44,882 nucleotides of DNA from Cryomorphaceae bacterium MED-G14 (GCA_002457715.1 NTKN01000003.1:1-44882); one strand, 5' to 3'; counted from the first letter of the stretch, positions 8,217 to 16,365 are shown. The notes: generated by a model from the sequence alone, not told the origin. Made by a program: numbers and translations.

Positions 8217-8256
8217 AAAAATAGAAAATTACAATATTTCATTTGAATGTTTTTAT

Positions 8257-8264
8257 TACGTTTG
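8257..8264 (+). promoter_or_regulatory. Candidate -7 promoter element for ndk
   Basis: TACGTTTG matches the Bacteroidetes -7 consensus TAnnTTTG and ends 15 bases before the ndk ATG. A TTTG at 8242-8245 is too close (11 bases) to be its -33 partner, so only the -7 half is supported. Confidence 0.4.
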
Positions 8265-8279
8265 CAAAAAAAAAATAAA

Positions 8280-8684
8280 ATGTCAAATAAAACTTTTATG
8301 ATGATTAAACCAGATGCAGTTGAGAGAGGACTAATTGGAAAAATATTAAATGATATTTCAGAGGCTGGTTTTGAAATTATTTCTTTAAAATTAACTCACT
8401 TAAGTATTGATGAAGCCAAGTCATTTTATTCTGTTCATAAAGATAGACCATTCTTTAATGATTTAACTCAATATATGAGTAGAAGCCCAATAGTTGCTGC
8501 TGTTCTCAAGAAGGAAAATGCTGTTTCAGAATTTAGAAATTTAATTGGTGATACAGATCCTGTAAATGCAAAAGAAGGGACAATAAGAGCTAAGTATGCT
8601 ATATCAAAAGGGGAAAACTCAGTTCATGGATCTGATAGCAATGAAAATGCAGAAATTGAGTCAATTTTTCATTTTCCAAACTAA
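8280..8684 (+). CDS. ndk: Nucleoside-diphosphate kinase
   Basis: Starting at ATG 8280 ([20 protein letters not shown]) gives 134 residues, slightly short of the usual 138-143 but complete. I rejected the upstream start at 8247 because it adds eleven residues not found in the family and would lie on top of the -7 promoter element. The active-site block is [17 protein letters not shown], with the phosphorylated histidine in NSVHGSDS. The enzyme transfers the gamma phosphate between nucleoside di- and triphosphates to balance NTP pools. The 3' end stops five bases from the convergent DUF721 gene. Confidence 0.95.
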   Translation: MSNKTFMMIKPDAVERGLIGKILNDISEAGFEIISLKLTHLSIDEAKSFYSVHKDRPFFNDLTQYMSRSPIVAAVLKKENAVSEFRNLIGDTDPVNAKEGTIRAKYAISKGENSVHGSDSNENAEIESIFHFPN

Positions 8685-8689
8685 GAATT

Positions 8690-8983
8690 TTATCTAAGAA
8701 TAATTTTCTTAATTAGATCTTGTTTGATTTCTTTATTTAATAGCTTTATAATAGCTCCTTTACTGTAAATTATCTCTTGCTTTAATATTGGATTATCTAC
8801 CTCTATAAAAAGATTTCCATTTTTATAATAAATTGATTTTGTGTACTTATATATTTTATTTCCAACAGAATTTTTCCATGCTTCATTTATTTTTACATTG
8901 AAAATTCCATCTGAAATCTTCTTCTGATTTAAAAAATTATCAATCATAATTTCCATTTTATTCGTTTTGAATGTTCTTTTCAT
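8690..8983 (-). CDS. DUF721 (DciA-like) protein
   Basis: The 97-residue protein carries the DUF721 pattern: an N-terminal helix with FLNQKKISDGIFNVKINEAW, then SVGNKIYKYTKSIYYKNGNLFIEVDNPIL and a C-terminal helix. DUF721 includes DciA, the helicase-loading factor that replaces DnaC in most bacteria; assignment of that role to this short Bacteroidetes form is inference. It overlaps recF by four bases (ATGA-type junction), the gene pairing often seen for this family, which supports a link to DNA replication or repair. Confidence 0.8.
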   Translation of the reverse strand: MKRTFKTNKMEIMIDNFLNQKKISDGIFNVKINEAWKNSVGNKIYKYTKSIYYKNGNLFIEVDNPILKQEIIYSKGAIIKLLNKEIKQDLIKKIILR

Positions 8984-10068
8984 AATTTGAAAATTTTTGA
9001 AGATAAATTTAAAGTCTTTAAAATTTTTTCGACCCTGTCCCTATCAGTATCAGAAATAAATAATTGACCAAAGTTAGTATCATTAACAATATTAACTATA
9101 TTTTTTACCCTATTAAAATCTAACTTATCAAATATATCATCCATTAGTAGAATAGGGGAACTGCCTGTTTTTTCTTTTAGATATTCAAATTGTGCAAGTT
9201 TTAAAGCTATAATAAATGATTTTTGTTGTCCTTGACTACCAAATTTTTTAATACTATAACTATCAATATTAAAAATCAAATCATCTTTATGAATTCCTGA
9301 GCTTGTATATTGGAGTATAAAATCTTTTTTCAAGGAATCTTTTAAAAGTTCTTTCATGCTCTTTTTATGTAGATCACTTTTATATGATATTGAAACATAT
9401 TCTTTTTCAGAGGAAATCTTTTTATATTTTTCAACAAAGTAAGGCTCAAATTCATCTATAAATGACTTTCTAATTTCATGAATCGGTCTTGATAATTTAA
9501 TCAACTCTTCATCATATACATCAATCATTTCCAGGTTTGATTTAGTATTGTAATTTGAATTTTTAAATAATTTATTTCTATTCTGTATAATTTTATTATA
9601 GTCAATTAGTTGATTCAAGTAAGTTTTATTGTTTTGAGAAATTATACTATCAATAAATTTTCTTCTTTCAAGACTTCCGTCATTAATCAAGTCAGTATCG
9701 TAGGGAGATATTAAAACTACAGGTATAAGACCTAAATGATCAGAAAGTTTTTTATATGCTTTGTTGTTTCTTTTTAAAACTTTTTTTCCACCTCTTTTTA
9801 TACTACAAACAATTTTTTCATTTTTATCATTACATACAAAATCGCCTTCAATCAACATAAAATCATTTTTTTTATTTATTATTTGGTCATTTCTTAAATT
9901 GAAATAGCTTTTACCTATACATAAATGAAAAATTGAATCAAGAATATTTGTCTTTCCAACTCCGTTATTACCAACTAAACAATTGATTTTATTATCAAAT
10001 ATAAATTCTTTGTCCTCTATGTTTTTATAGTTTATAATCAATATTTTATTAATGAAATTAGAAATCAT
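8980..10068 (-). CDS. recF: DNA replication/repair protein RecF
   Basis: This is a 362-residue SMC-like ATPase of typical RecF length. Walker A is GNNGVGKTNILDS (about 33-45), the ABC-type signature is FGSQGQQKSFIIALKLAQ (about 281-298) and Walker B is ILLMDDIFDKLD (about 311-322). RecF helps RecO and RecR load RecA at gapped DNA during recombinational repair. The protein starts at ATG 10068, after an AT-rich 88-base divergent spacer shared with the TPR gene. The downstream DUF721 gene overlaps by four bases. Confidence 0.95.
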   Translation of the reverse strand: MISNFINKILIINYKNIEDKEFIFDNKINCLVGNNGVGKTNILDSIFHLCIGKSYFNLRNDQIINKKNDFMLIEGDFVCNDKNEKIVCSIKRGGKKVLKRNNKAYKKLSDHLGLIPVVLISPYDTDLINDGSLERRKFIDSIISQNNKTYLNQLIDYNKIIQNRNKLFKNSNYNTKSNLEMIDVYDEELIKLSRPIHEIRKSFIDEFEPYFVEKYKKISSEKEYVSISYKSDLHKKSMKELLKDSLKKDFILQYTSSGIHKDDLIFNIDSYSIKKFGSQGQQKSFIIALKLAQFEYLKEKTGSSPILLMDDIFDKLDFNRVKNIVNIVNDTNFGQLFISDTDRDRVEKILKTLNLSSKIFKL

Positions 10069-10119
10069 TACTCTTTAAATTCTTGATGTAAATTAAATAA
10101 AATAATTAATTAATTATCC

Positions 10120-10148
10120 TTGTTGATTAGAATAAAATTTTATTTTTG
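10120..10148 (+). promoter_or_regulatory. Candidate promoter for the TPR protein-ribH operon
   Basis: A TTG at 10120-10122 is followed after 18 bases by TATTTTTG (10141-10148), matching the Bacteroidetes TTTG/TAnnTTTG arrangement. The ATG at 10157 begins only nine bases after the element, so the mRNA leader would be just a few bases. Confidence 0.5.
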
Positions 10149-10156
10149 TCTGAGTT

Positions 10157-10909
10157 ATGGCTACTTACAAAAAAAGATCGAGAAAAAATATATCTAAATC
10201 TAATTCAAATGCTAATTTAAGCTCAACTAAACAAGTTTTTGAAACTTTAGACGATAGCGCATCCAAAACTGAAATTTTTGTCAATAAGTATCAAAAATAC
10301 CTTTCTGGTGGTGTATTGGTTTTAGTATTTATTTTCGTTTTATATTTTTCTTACAATAAACTTTTTTTTGAGCCAAAGGTTGAAGAGGCTAACCTAGAAA
10401 TTTTTACTGCTCAAAAATATTTCAATGAAGCTTCAAACAATGAAAATAATTCGGATTCATTATATAAATTATCTCTTGAAGGTGCTGAGGGTAAATTTGG
10501 TTTTTTAGATATTATAGACAGCTATAAAGGAACTCCAGCTGCCAATATTTCTTATTACTATTCGGGCATTGCATACTTTAATTTGGAGAAATATGACTTG
10601 GCTATTAAATATTTAAACGACTTTCGATCAAATGATGAAATTCTTAGCTCTTTAGCGATGTCTACAATTGGAGACTCATTTATACAACTTAATCAATTAA
10701 ATGATGGTCTTGATTATTTTGAAAAAGCTTTATCAAAGGCTAACGACAACTCATTTATTATGCCAATAATTTTAAACAAAGCAGGAGATTTATCCTTATT
10801 TCTTGGTAAAAAATCAAAAGCAAATAAATATTTTAATCAAATTAAAGATGATTTTCCAAAATCACAGCAAGCTGATATTATAGAAATGAAGATATCAGAA
10901 TCAGAGTAG
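10157..10909 (+). CDS. Membrane-anchored tetratricopeptide-repeat protein
   Basis: The 250-residue protein has a basic cytoplasmic N-terminus (ATYKKRSRKNISKS), one membrane helix at about residues 50-68 (YLSGGVLVLVFIFVLYFSY) and a predicted periplasmic helical domain with TPR-like repeats (AANISYYYSGIAYFNLEKYD, then DSFIQLNQLNDGLDYFEKAL and ILNKAGDLSLFLGKKSKANK). This architecture resembles YfgM-type ancillary SecYEG or chaperone-network proteins, but the exact role is unknown. It lies one base upstream of ribH and likely shares its transcript. Confidence 0.85.
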   Translation: MATYKKRSRKNISKSNSNANLSSTKQVFETLDDSASKTEIFVNKYQKYLSGGVLVLVFIFVLYFSYNKLFFEPKVEEANLEIFTAQKYFNEASNNENNSDSLYKLSLEGAEGKFGFLDIIDSYKGTPAANISYYYSGIAYFNLEKYDLAIKYLNDFRSNDEILSSLAMSTIGDSFIQLNQLNDGLDYFEKALSKANDNSFIMPIILNKAGDLSLFLGKKSKANKYFNQIKDDFPKSQQADIIEMKISESE

Positions 10910-10910
10910 T

Positions 10911-11381
10911 ATGTCTTCAAAATTCAAACCAACTCTTTCAAAAGATTTATTAAAACAAGCTAAAAATAAAAAGTTTGGTATAGTATCTTCTGAATGGAAC
11001 ACTGAAATCATTAATCGGTTATTAGATGGTGCATTTGATTTTTTTGATACTATCGGTTTAAATAAAAAAGATATACTACATCATACAGTTCCAGGTAGTT
11101 TTGAATTAATTTATGGATGTGCAAACATGAGAAGAAAATATGATTTAGATGCCATTATTGCTGTAGGTAGTATAATTAAAGGTGAAACCAAACATTTTGA
11201 CTTTATTTCTCAATCAGTTTGTGATGGAATAAAAGACATCAATATTACTGATGGATGTCCAGTGATTTTATGTTTATTAACAGACGATAATTTTCAACAA
11301 GCCATTGAACGAAGTGGAGGTAAACATGGTAATAAAGGATATGATTGCGCAGAATCTGCAACTAAAATGACTCTTATTTAA
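10911..11381 (+). CDS. ribH: 6,7-dimethyl-8-ribityllumazine synthase
   Basis: The 156-residue protein matches lumazine synthase: SEWNTEIINRLLDGA (substrate-binding tryptophan, about 26-40), VPGSFELIYGC (about 59-70), GSIIKGETKHFDFIS (about 85-99, containing the catalytic His) and the C-terminal PVILCLLTDDN and ERSGGKHGNKG. It condenses the ribityl-uracil intermediate with dihydroxybutanone phosphate in riboflavin synthesis. Its product chemistry is also relevant to photolyases, since some FeS-BCP enzymes use dimethyl-ribityllumazine as antenna. It ends in an 8-base 3' overlap with crtZ. Confidence 0.95.
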   Translation: MSSKFKPTLSKDLLKQAKNKKFGIVSSEWNTEIINRLLDGAFDFFDTIGLNKKDILHHTVPGSFELIYGCANMRRKYDLDAIIAVGSIIKGETKHFDFISQSVCDGIKDINITDGCPVILCLLTDDNFQQAIERSGGKHGNKGYDCAESATKMTLI

Positions 11382-11823
11382 AATATTTTTTTGGAACAAA
11401 AAGCATTCCAAAACATTCTCCTCCTTCTTTATTAATCTTCTTGTGATGAATTTTATGAGCCCTTCTAATACCTCTTGCATATTTATTATCAATATTTCTA
11501 AAAATTTTAAATCTCTGATGTATAAAAATATCATGTACCAAGAAATATGTGAGTCCATATAAAAAAATTCCAATCGCAATTGGAAGCCCATATAAAAAGC
11601 CATAATCTGACCAAGAAATAAAAAAAAGCATACTTACAACTGCATAAAAAAGAAAAAACGTATCATTTCTTTCAAACCTAGATTTGTGATCTTTTTTATG
11701 ATGATCTTTATGTAAAACCCATAAGAAACCGTGCATAATGTACTTATGTGTAAACCATGCCAAAAATTCCATTATAGAAAATGCACCGATTAAAGACAAT
11801 ATCCATAAAAAGTTTTCCATCAT
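11374..11823 (-). CDS. crtZ: Beta-carotene 3-hydroxylase
   Basis: The 149-residue membrane protein belongs to the fatty-acid hydroxylase/sterol desaturase group. All four histidine clusters of CrtZ are present: HKYIMH (about 27-32), HKDHH (about 39-43), HDIFIH (about 98-103) and HKIHH (about 123-127), with hydrophobic helices between. It would hydroxylate beta-carotene rings to give zeaxanthin, using a di-iron centre. It is the last gene of the crtI-crtB-crtZ cluster and overlaps crtB by four bases. No lycopene cyclase gene lies in this window, so the ring-forming step must be encoded elsewhere. Confidence 0.92.
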   Translation of the reverse strand: MMENFLWILSLIGAFSIMEFLAWFTHKYIMHGFLWVLHKDHHKKDHKSRFERNDTFFLFYAVVSMLFFISWSDYGFLYGLPIAIGIFLYGLTYFLVHDIFIHQRFKIFRNIDNKYARGIRRAHKIHHKKINKEGGECFGMLFVPKKYFK

Positions 11824-12659
11824 AGAATATTCAATCTGTATCTTAAGTACGATCTTGCTAAAACATCAACTTTTTGATAATTAGGAACTCTAATTCTTTC
11901 GTTTTTAATTCTAATAAATGATGTTTTTTTTAGTTTTTTTAATAGTCTCTTGTAATATTTGTAAGCTGCGTAAACTCCAAACTTAGAGTTATTTGGAAGT
12001 TTTTGTATTCCGATAAGCGCATTCCTAAAATCATTTTCTATATCATTTAAAATTAATTTCTTGGAATCATCATTAAAATTTTTAAAATCTAGATTTGGGA
12101 AATATGTCCTGTTTAGTTCATGGAAATCTGCATTCAAATCTCTTAAAAAATTTACTTTTTGAAATGCACTACCCAAAGCCATGGCATTTGGTTTAAGTTT
12201 TTGATAATATTTTTCGTTTCCATCTAAAAAAACTTTTAAACACATCAACCCAACAACGTCAGCAGAACCATAAATATATTTTTTGTATTCTTTTTCAGAA
12301 TTATATTTAATTTTTTTTAAATCCATTTTCATGCTTTTTAAAAAAGAATCGATTAATCTATGATCTATGTTGTACTTATTAACAGTGTGCTGAAAGGAAT
12401 TTAAAATTGGATTTGTACTAATTTTGTTTTTTAATGAAAAATTTAATTCATCAATAAATCTATTAAGAAGCTCTTTTTTATCATAATCATGCAATGTATC
12501 AACAATCTCATCAGCAAATCTTACAAAACCATAAATGTTATAAATATCTTGTCTAACACTCTTTGATAACATTTTAGTAGCTAAACTAAATGAAGTACTG
12601 TAAGAGTTAGTAACATTCTTAGAACAATCTGCAGAAACCTTATCAAAAATTAACTTCAT
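11820..12659 (-). CDS. crtB: Phytoene synthase
   Basis: This 279-residue protein has the squalene/phytoene synthase pattern. The first Asp-rich motif is in YGFVRFADEIVDTLHDY (about 43-59), and the second in FLRDLNADFHELNRTYFP (about 172-189). SYSTSFSLATKML near the N-terminus matches the usual start of the fold. It joins two geranylgeranyl diphosphates to form phytoene at the membrane. Its start lies inside the crtI 3' end (17-base overlap) and its own 3' end overlaps crtZ, which indicates a tightly coupled operon. Confidence 0.95.
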   Translation of the reverse strand: MKLIFDKVSADCSKNVTNSYSTSFSLATKMLSKSVRQDIYNIYGFVRFADEIVDTLHDYDKKELLNRFIDELNFSLKNKISTNPILNSFQHTVNKYNIDHRLIDSFLKSMKMDLKKIKYNSEKEYKKYIYGSADVVGLMCLKVFLDGNEKYYQKLKPNAMALGSAFQKVNFLRDLNADFHELNRTYFPNLDFKNFNDDSKKLILNDIENDFRNALIGIQKLPNNSKFGVYAAYKYYKRLLKKLKKTSFIRIKNERIRVPNYQKVDVLARSYLRYRLNIL

Positions 12660-14115
12660 CTTTTATAATTAAATCTGAAACTAACTTTCCTGAAACAATT
12701 GCTGGTGGAACACCAGGTCCAGGAACTGTCAGTTGACCACTAAAATACAATTTTTTTACTTTTTTACTATTAAGTTTAGGTCTAAGAAACGCAGTTTGAG
12801 TAAGCGTGTTTGCCAAACCATACGCATTGCCACCAAAAGAATTATAATCATCTTTAAATTCTTTAATACAATAGCTTCTCTTATAAATGATATTATTTTT
12901 AATTTTTTGATTTATTTTACTTTCTATTCTTTTAATTACTAAATCAAAATATTTTTCTCTAGTTTTTTCATTATCATCAAGATCTGTTGCTATGGGAATT
13001 AAAATAAATAAATTTTCACAACCTTTTGGAGCAGTATGGTTAAATGTTTTAGATGTAATGTTCAAATAAAATAGAGGTGATTTTGGCCATTTTGGATTGG
13101 AGTAGATTTCATCAGCATGCTTATCAAAATCAGTATCAAAAAATAAATTATGATGATCTAAATCATTAATTTTTTTATCAAGCCCAATGTAAAATAAAAG
13201 TGATGAAGGTGCCCAGGTTCTGTTTGACCAATATTTTTCTGAGTATTGTCTGTATTTTTTTTCTAATAGTTGTTCAGTATGTGAATAATCAGCACCTGAT
13301 ATTAATATGTCACATTCAATAAGTAATTTTTTCACTATAATTCCTGAGATAGTATTATTTTTTACTATTATTTTATCAACTGGAGAATTATTATAGAATT
13401 TAACACCATTCTCCTTTGCGATATTAATCATAGACTTTACAACATCATAAAATCCATTCTTAGGTTGCCATGTTCCTAATCCAAAATCAGCATAATTCAT
13501 AAAATTGTAAAAAGCTGGTGTTTCTGAGGGTTTCGCACCTAAAAAAAGTACCGGAAACTGTAAAGCAGATCTTAGTTTTCGATTTTTAAAAATTTTATTA
13601 ATTTGACTTTTAATATTAGAAACAAATAAATTTATTTTAGAAATTGTTTTTGTATTAATAAGTTCAAAGATTGACTTTCCTGGCATTTTATATAGCATAT
13701 CAGTAACAGCGAGATCATAATTATCTTTCGACTCATTTAGAAACTTAATTAGTTTTTTACCACTTCCTTTCTCAATTTTTTCAAAAGATTTAACTATTTC
13801 ATCAATTGAATCACCAATTTTTAAATGACTTTCATTGTCAAATATTAATCGATAGGCAGGATTTAATTTCTTAATTTCATATAAATCAGAACTTTTTTTA
13901 TCAAAGTCATTAAAAAATCTCTCAAAAACATCTGGCATCCAATACCAGCTTGGACCCATGTCGAAAGTAAATCCTTTCTCTTTAAATTGTCTAGCTCTAC
14001 CACCAAAATCTAAATTTTTTTCATAAATACTAACATCAAACCCAGCTTTACCTAGGTAACAGGCAGCGGAAAGAGATGAGAATCCAGAACCGATAATTAT
14101 AACTTTTTTTTTCAA
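12643..14115 (-). CDS. crtI: Phytoene desaturase (CrtI type)
   Basis: The 490-residue flavoprotein begins (M)KKKVIIIGSGFSSLSAACYL, the dinucleotide-binding motif, followed by YEKNLDFGGRARQF. It carries the family C-terminal pattern FSGQLTVPGPGVPPAIVSGKLVSD. It introduces double bases into phytoene to yield lycopene using FAD. I placed the start at TTG 14115. The only other start-like codon in frame, GTG at 14136, falls inside the tRNA-Leu gene, and no ATG exists before the Rossmann motif. Only 14 bases separate this TTG from the end of tRNA-Leu, so the mRNA is probably released by tRNA processing. Confidence 0.9.
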   Translation of the reverse strand: MKKKVIIIGSGFSSLSAACYLGKAGFDVSIYEKNLDFGGRARQFKEKGFTFDMGPSWYWMPDVFERFFNDFDKKSSDLYEIKKLNPAYRLIFDNESHLKIGDSIDEIVKSFEKIEKGSGKKLIKFLNESKDNYDLAVTDMLYKMPGKSIFELINTKTISKINLFVSNIKSQINKIFKNRKLRSALQFPVLFLGAKPSETPAFYNFMNYADFGLGTWQPKNGFYDVVKSMINIAKENGVKFYNNSPVDKIIVKNNTISGIIVKKLLIECDILISGADYSHTEQLLEKKYRQYSEKYWSNRTWAPSSLLFYIGLDKKINDLDHHNLFFDTDFDKHADEIYSNPKWPKSPLFYLNITSKTFNHTAPKGCENLFILIPIATDLDDNEKTREKYFDLVIKRIESKINQKIKNNIIYKRSYCIKEFKDDYNSFGGNAYGLANTLTQTAFLRPKLNSKKVKKLYFSGQLTVPGPGVPPAIVSGKLVSDLIIKDEVNF

Positions 14116-14129
14116 TTCAAAGATGGTTG

Positions 14130-14213
14130 TGCACACGAGAGGAATCGAACCTCCAAGGGATATTTCCCACTAGGCCCTCAACCTAGCGCGTCTACCAATT
14201 CCGCCACGTGCGC
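14130..14213 (-). tRNA. tRNA-Leu (anticodon GAG)
   Basis: The 84-base minus-strand sequence folds as a class II tRNA. The acceptor arm is GCGCACG with CGTGTGC (one G-U pair), the anticodon stem is CTAGG/CCTAG around the loop TTGAGGG (anticodon GAG at 14177-14179), the long variable arm has a GGGA/TCCC stem, and the T loop is GTTCGATTC. The discriminator is A and CCA is not encoded. It lies seven bases downstream of tRNA-Lys and directly upstream of crtI. Confidence 0.95.
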
Positions 14214-14220
14214 TGGGTAG

Positions 14221-14293
14221 TGACCTGGCTGGGGCTCGAACCCAGGACCCTCTCCTTAAAAGGGAGATGCTCTACCAACTGAGCTACCAGGTC
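14221..14293 (-). tRNA. tRNA-Lys (anticodon UUU)
   Basis: This 73-base minus-strand cloverleaf has acceptor arm GACCTGG/CCAGGTC, D arm TAGCTCAGTTGGTAGAGCA, anticodon stem TCTCC/GGAGA around loop CTTTTAA (anticodon TTT at 14258-14260) and T arm CTGGGTTCGAGCCCCAG. The discriminator is A and CCA is not encoded. It is the first gene after the promoter at 14309-14340. Confidence 0.96.
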
Positions 14294-14308
14294 TTATTTT
14301 GAAGATGG

Positions 14309-14340
14309 CAAATATAGGGCCAATAAAGATATTATTCAAA
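14309..14340 (-). promoter_or_regulatory. Bacteroidetes-type promoter of tRNA-Lys/tRNA-Leu (and probably crtIBZ)
   Basis: On the minus strand, TTTG (14337-14340) is followed after 20 bases by TATATTTG (14309-14316), a full match to TTTG-N19/20-TAnnTTTG. Transcription would begin near 14303, ten bases before tRNA-Lys. No other promoter position is available for crtI except inside the tRNAs. Confidence 0.75.
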
Positions 14341-14352
14341 GAATATTTCTCA

Positions 14353-14360
14353 TAAATTTG
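14353..14360 (+). promoter_or_regulatory. Candidate -7 element for aroK
   Basis: TAAATTTG matches the -7 consensus and ends seven bases before the ATG at 14368, implying a leader of only a few bases. A clear -33 TTTG is not visible at the expected distance. Confidence 0.45.
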
Positions 14361-14367
14361 CATATAT

Positions 14368-14928
14368 ATGAATTCAATTAATTCTTCAAAGAATTTTAAT
14401 ATTATTGTTCTAATTGGTTATATGGGAAGTGGAAAATCATCAGTGGGTAAAAAATTAGCCAAAAAATTAGATATTTCATTTATCGATCTTGATCAAGCAA
14501 TTGAAAAAAAATATAATAAAACCGTTTCAAATATTTTTTCTGACTTAGGTGAAATAGAGTTTAGAAAAATTGAAAAAAAAATTCTTATTAAAATTTTAGA
14601 CTATAAATCTAATTTTGTTCTTTCATTAGGTGGAGGTACACCCTGTTATTCAAATAATATGGACTTAATTAATTCAAAAACAAAAAATACATTTTATTTA
14701 AAGGTTCCTATACAGAAATTATCGAAAAGGCTATACTCAAGAAAAGATAAAAGACCAATTATATCTCATATTAAATCAGTTGAAGAAATGAATAATTTTC
14801 TAGCTAAACATTTATTTGAAAGATATCCATTTTACGAAAAATCAAATTTTGTAATTGACTCAAAAAGAGATGATACAATTGAAGTAGTAAATAAAATTAT
14901 ATATACTTTAAATAATAATAGCCTCTAA
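14368..14928 (+). CDS. aroK: Shikimate kinase
   Basis: The 186-residue P-loop kinase has Walker A GYMGSGKSSVGKKLA (about 17-31), the substrate-binding DLDQAIE (about 41-47), EFRKIE (about 64-69), the GGG segment LSLGGGTPCY (about 87-96) and the lid-region arginine in RKDKRPII. It phosphorylates shikimate in aromatic amino-acid synthesis. The protein carries about ten extra N-terminal residues (MNSINSSKNF) before the usual beginning of the fold; no internal ATG would remove them cleanly. Its 3' end overlaps the convergent phosphoribosyltransferase gene by 21 bases. Confidence 0.93.
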   Translation: MNSINSSKNFNIIVLIGYMGSGKSSVGKKLAKKLDISFIDLDQAIEKKYNKTVSNIFSDLGEIEFRKIEKKILIKILDYKSNFVLSLGGGTPCYSNNMDLINSKTKNTFYLKVPIQKLSKRLYSRKDKRPIISHIKSVEEMNNFLAKHLFERYPFYEKSNFVIDSKRDDTIEVVNKIIYTLNNNSL

Positions 14929-15399
14929 ATTATTTTTTTTAAAATTTAATTTAACTATATCATCTAAATTTGTTGAAAGTGAAATACCTTTAAAGTCAAC
15001 TTTAACTGGAAATTCCTTATGATTTCTATCAATCAGAACAACAGTTTTTATACTAGAAAAATTATACTCTAATAATTTATTTACAGAGTACATTAATGTT
15101 TTACCTGTATTTAAAACATCATCTACTAAAAAAACTTTTTCATATTTTTTTGTATTATCCAAATCACTTGTTAAATAATTTCTAGGATTTAATTTATCTA
15201 AATCAATGAATTTAAGTTCAATTTTTTTATTTGAAATTTTGGTAAGTTGATTAACTATAATATTTGATAATTTAAATCCTTTATTTTTGATACCAACAAT
15301 TAATATGGCTTTTTCATTTAGAGAATTTTCGACAATCTGATATGCAAGTCTGTTGCATATTCTAATAATTTTACTGTGATTTAGTACTTTATTATGCAT
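14908..15399 (-). CDS. Phosphoribosyltransferase family protein
   Basis: The 163-residue protein has the type I PRTase core. The PRPP-binding loop VFLVDDVLNTGKT (about 89-101) and an upstream VGIKNKGFKLSNIIV segment (about 35-49) with the flexible loop region are seen. The length is close to PyrR and hypoxanthine PRTases, and a uracil-PRTase/attenuator protein (PyrR) is one possibility, but I cannot assign the base. It is a single gene transcribed away from the FKBP gene and converging with aroK. Confidence 0.85.
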   Translation of the reverse strand: MHNKVLNHSKIIRICNRLAYQIVENSLNEKAILIVGIKNKGFKLSNIIVNQLTKISNKKIELKFIDLDKLNPRNYLTSDLDNTKKYEKVFLVDDVLNTGKTLMYSVNKLLEYNFSSIKTVVLIDRNHKEFPVKVDFKGISLSTNLDDIVKLNFKKNNLEAIII

Positions 15400-15471
15400 T
15401 AATTTTTAAACTAAATCTAAGATAATAATATTTATAAAATTGTATCTTGCATCGTATTTAATTATTAAGAT

Positions 15472-16365
15472 TTGAAGCCTGTATTTAAACTATTTTCCTT
15501 ATTTACATTTTGTGTTTTAATTTTCTTGTCTTGTTCAGAAGATGAATCTAATCAATCAGCTGTTCCATTAAATGATTTAACTGAACAATATATAATTGAA
15601 AATGATTCTATAGTTCAGTTTATGAAATCTCATTTTTATAATTATCAGGATTTTGAAAATATTACATCTTATGATTCTACTGATATTATTTTTGATTCGA
15701 TTGTTGGTGATAATATTGATAAAACCCCAATTTTTGACCAAGTTTCAACTATTCAAATTGGAATTAAGGATGAAAATGAACAAATTGTTAATCATAATCT
15801 TTATTATCATATTATTAGGAATGGGAAAGGCGAGAATCCCTCTGTAGCTGACTCAGTTTTTGTAAGTTATCAAGGATTGCTGTTTGATGGTAAAAGTTTT
15901 GATTCTAGACAAAATCCAATATGGATGGAGGGAAAAAACTTAATAAGAGGTTTTCAAGAATTTCTGCCTCTTCTTAAAAAAGGAGATGTTACAATTAATA
16001 ACAATGGCACATACAATTTTTTTGATTTTGGAATTGGATTTGTTATTTTCCCCTCAGGATTAGGTTACTTTCAAAATGGTAGTATTTCAATTCCACCTTA
16101 TTCACCATTAATTTTTAAAGTTGATATGATGACATTTAGCAGAACAGATCATGACAATGATACTGTTCTTACAATTGATGAAGATCTTGATGGTGATCAT
16201 AACTTTAACAATGATGATACAGACTCAGATAATATACCTAATTATATAGATAATGATGATGATAATGATGGTGTTTTAACTAGAAACGAGTACGATACAA
16301 ATAATGATGGTATTCCTGATGATAGCGATGGCGACGGTATCCCAGACTATTTAGATAGTAATTAG
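15472..16365 (+). CDS. FKBP-type peptidyl-prolyl isomerase lipoprotein with Asp-rich TSP3-like tail
   Basis: The 297-residue protein starts with TTG 15472; no ATG or GTG lies in frame before the signal. The signal ends in a lipobox, FLSC (lipidated Cys21). An FKBP domain spans about 105-221: DSVFVSYQGLLFDGKSFD, LIRGFQEFLPLLKKGDV and IPPYSPLIFKVDM. From residue 222 onward the chain turns highly acidic, with repeats of D-x-D-x-D-G type (DTDSDN, DNDDDNDGV, DSDGDGIPDYLD) resembling thrombospondin type 3 calcium-binding repeats. It likely acts on the envelope side of the inner or outer membrane. Its stop codon interlocks with that of the transketolase gene. Confidence 0.88.
   Translation: MKPVFKLFSLFTFCVLIFLSCSEDESNQSAVPLNDLTEQYIIENDSIVQFMKSHFYNYQDFENITSYDSTDIIFDSIVGDNIDKTPIFDQVSTIQIGIKDENEQIVNHNLYYHIIRNGKGENPSVADSVFVSYQGLLFDGKSFDSRQNPIWMEGKNLIRGFQEFLPLLKKGDVTINNNGTYNFFDFGIGFVIFPSGLGYFQNGSISIPPYSPLIFKVDMMTFSRTDHDNDTVLTIDEDLDGDHNFNNDDTDSDNIPNYIDNDDDNDGVLTRNEYDTNNDGIPDDSDGDGIPDYLDSN

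Noticed and set aside
8242-8264. Full -33/-7 promoter for ndk using TTTG at 8242
   Set aside because: The spacer is only 11 bases, far from the usual 19-20, so only the -7 match is listed.
14114-14136. crtI start at GTG 14136
   Set aside because: This lies within the tRNA-Leu acceptor stem, and homologous CrtI proteins begin near KKKVIIIGSG, so TTG 14115 is preferred.
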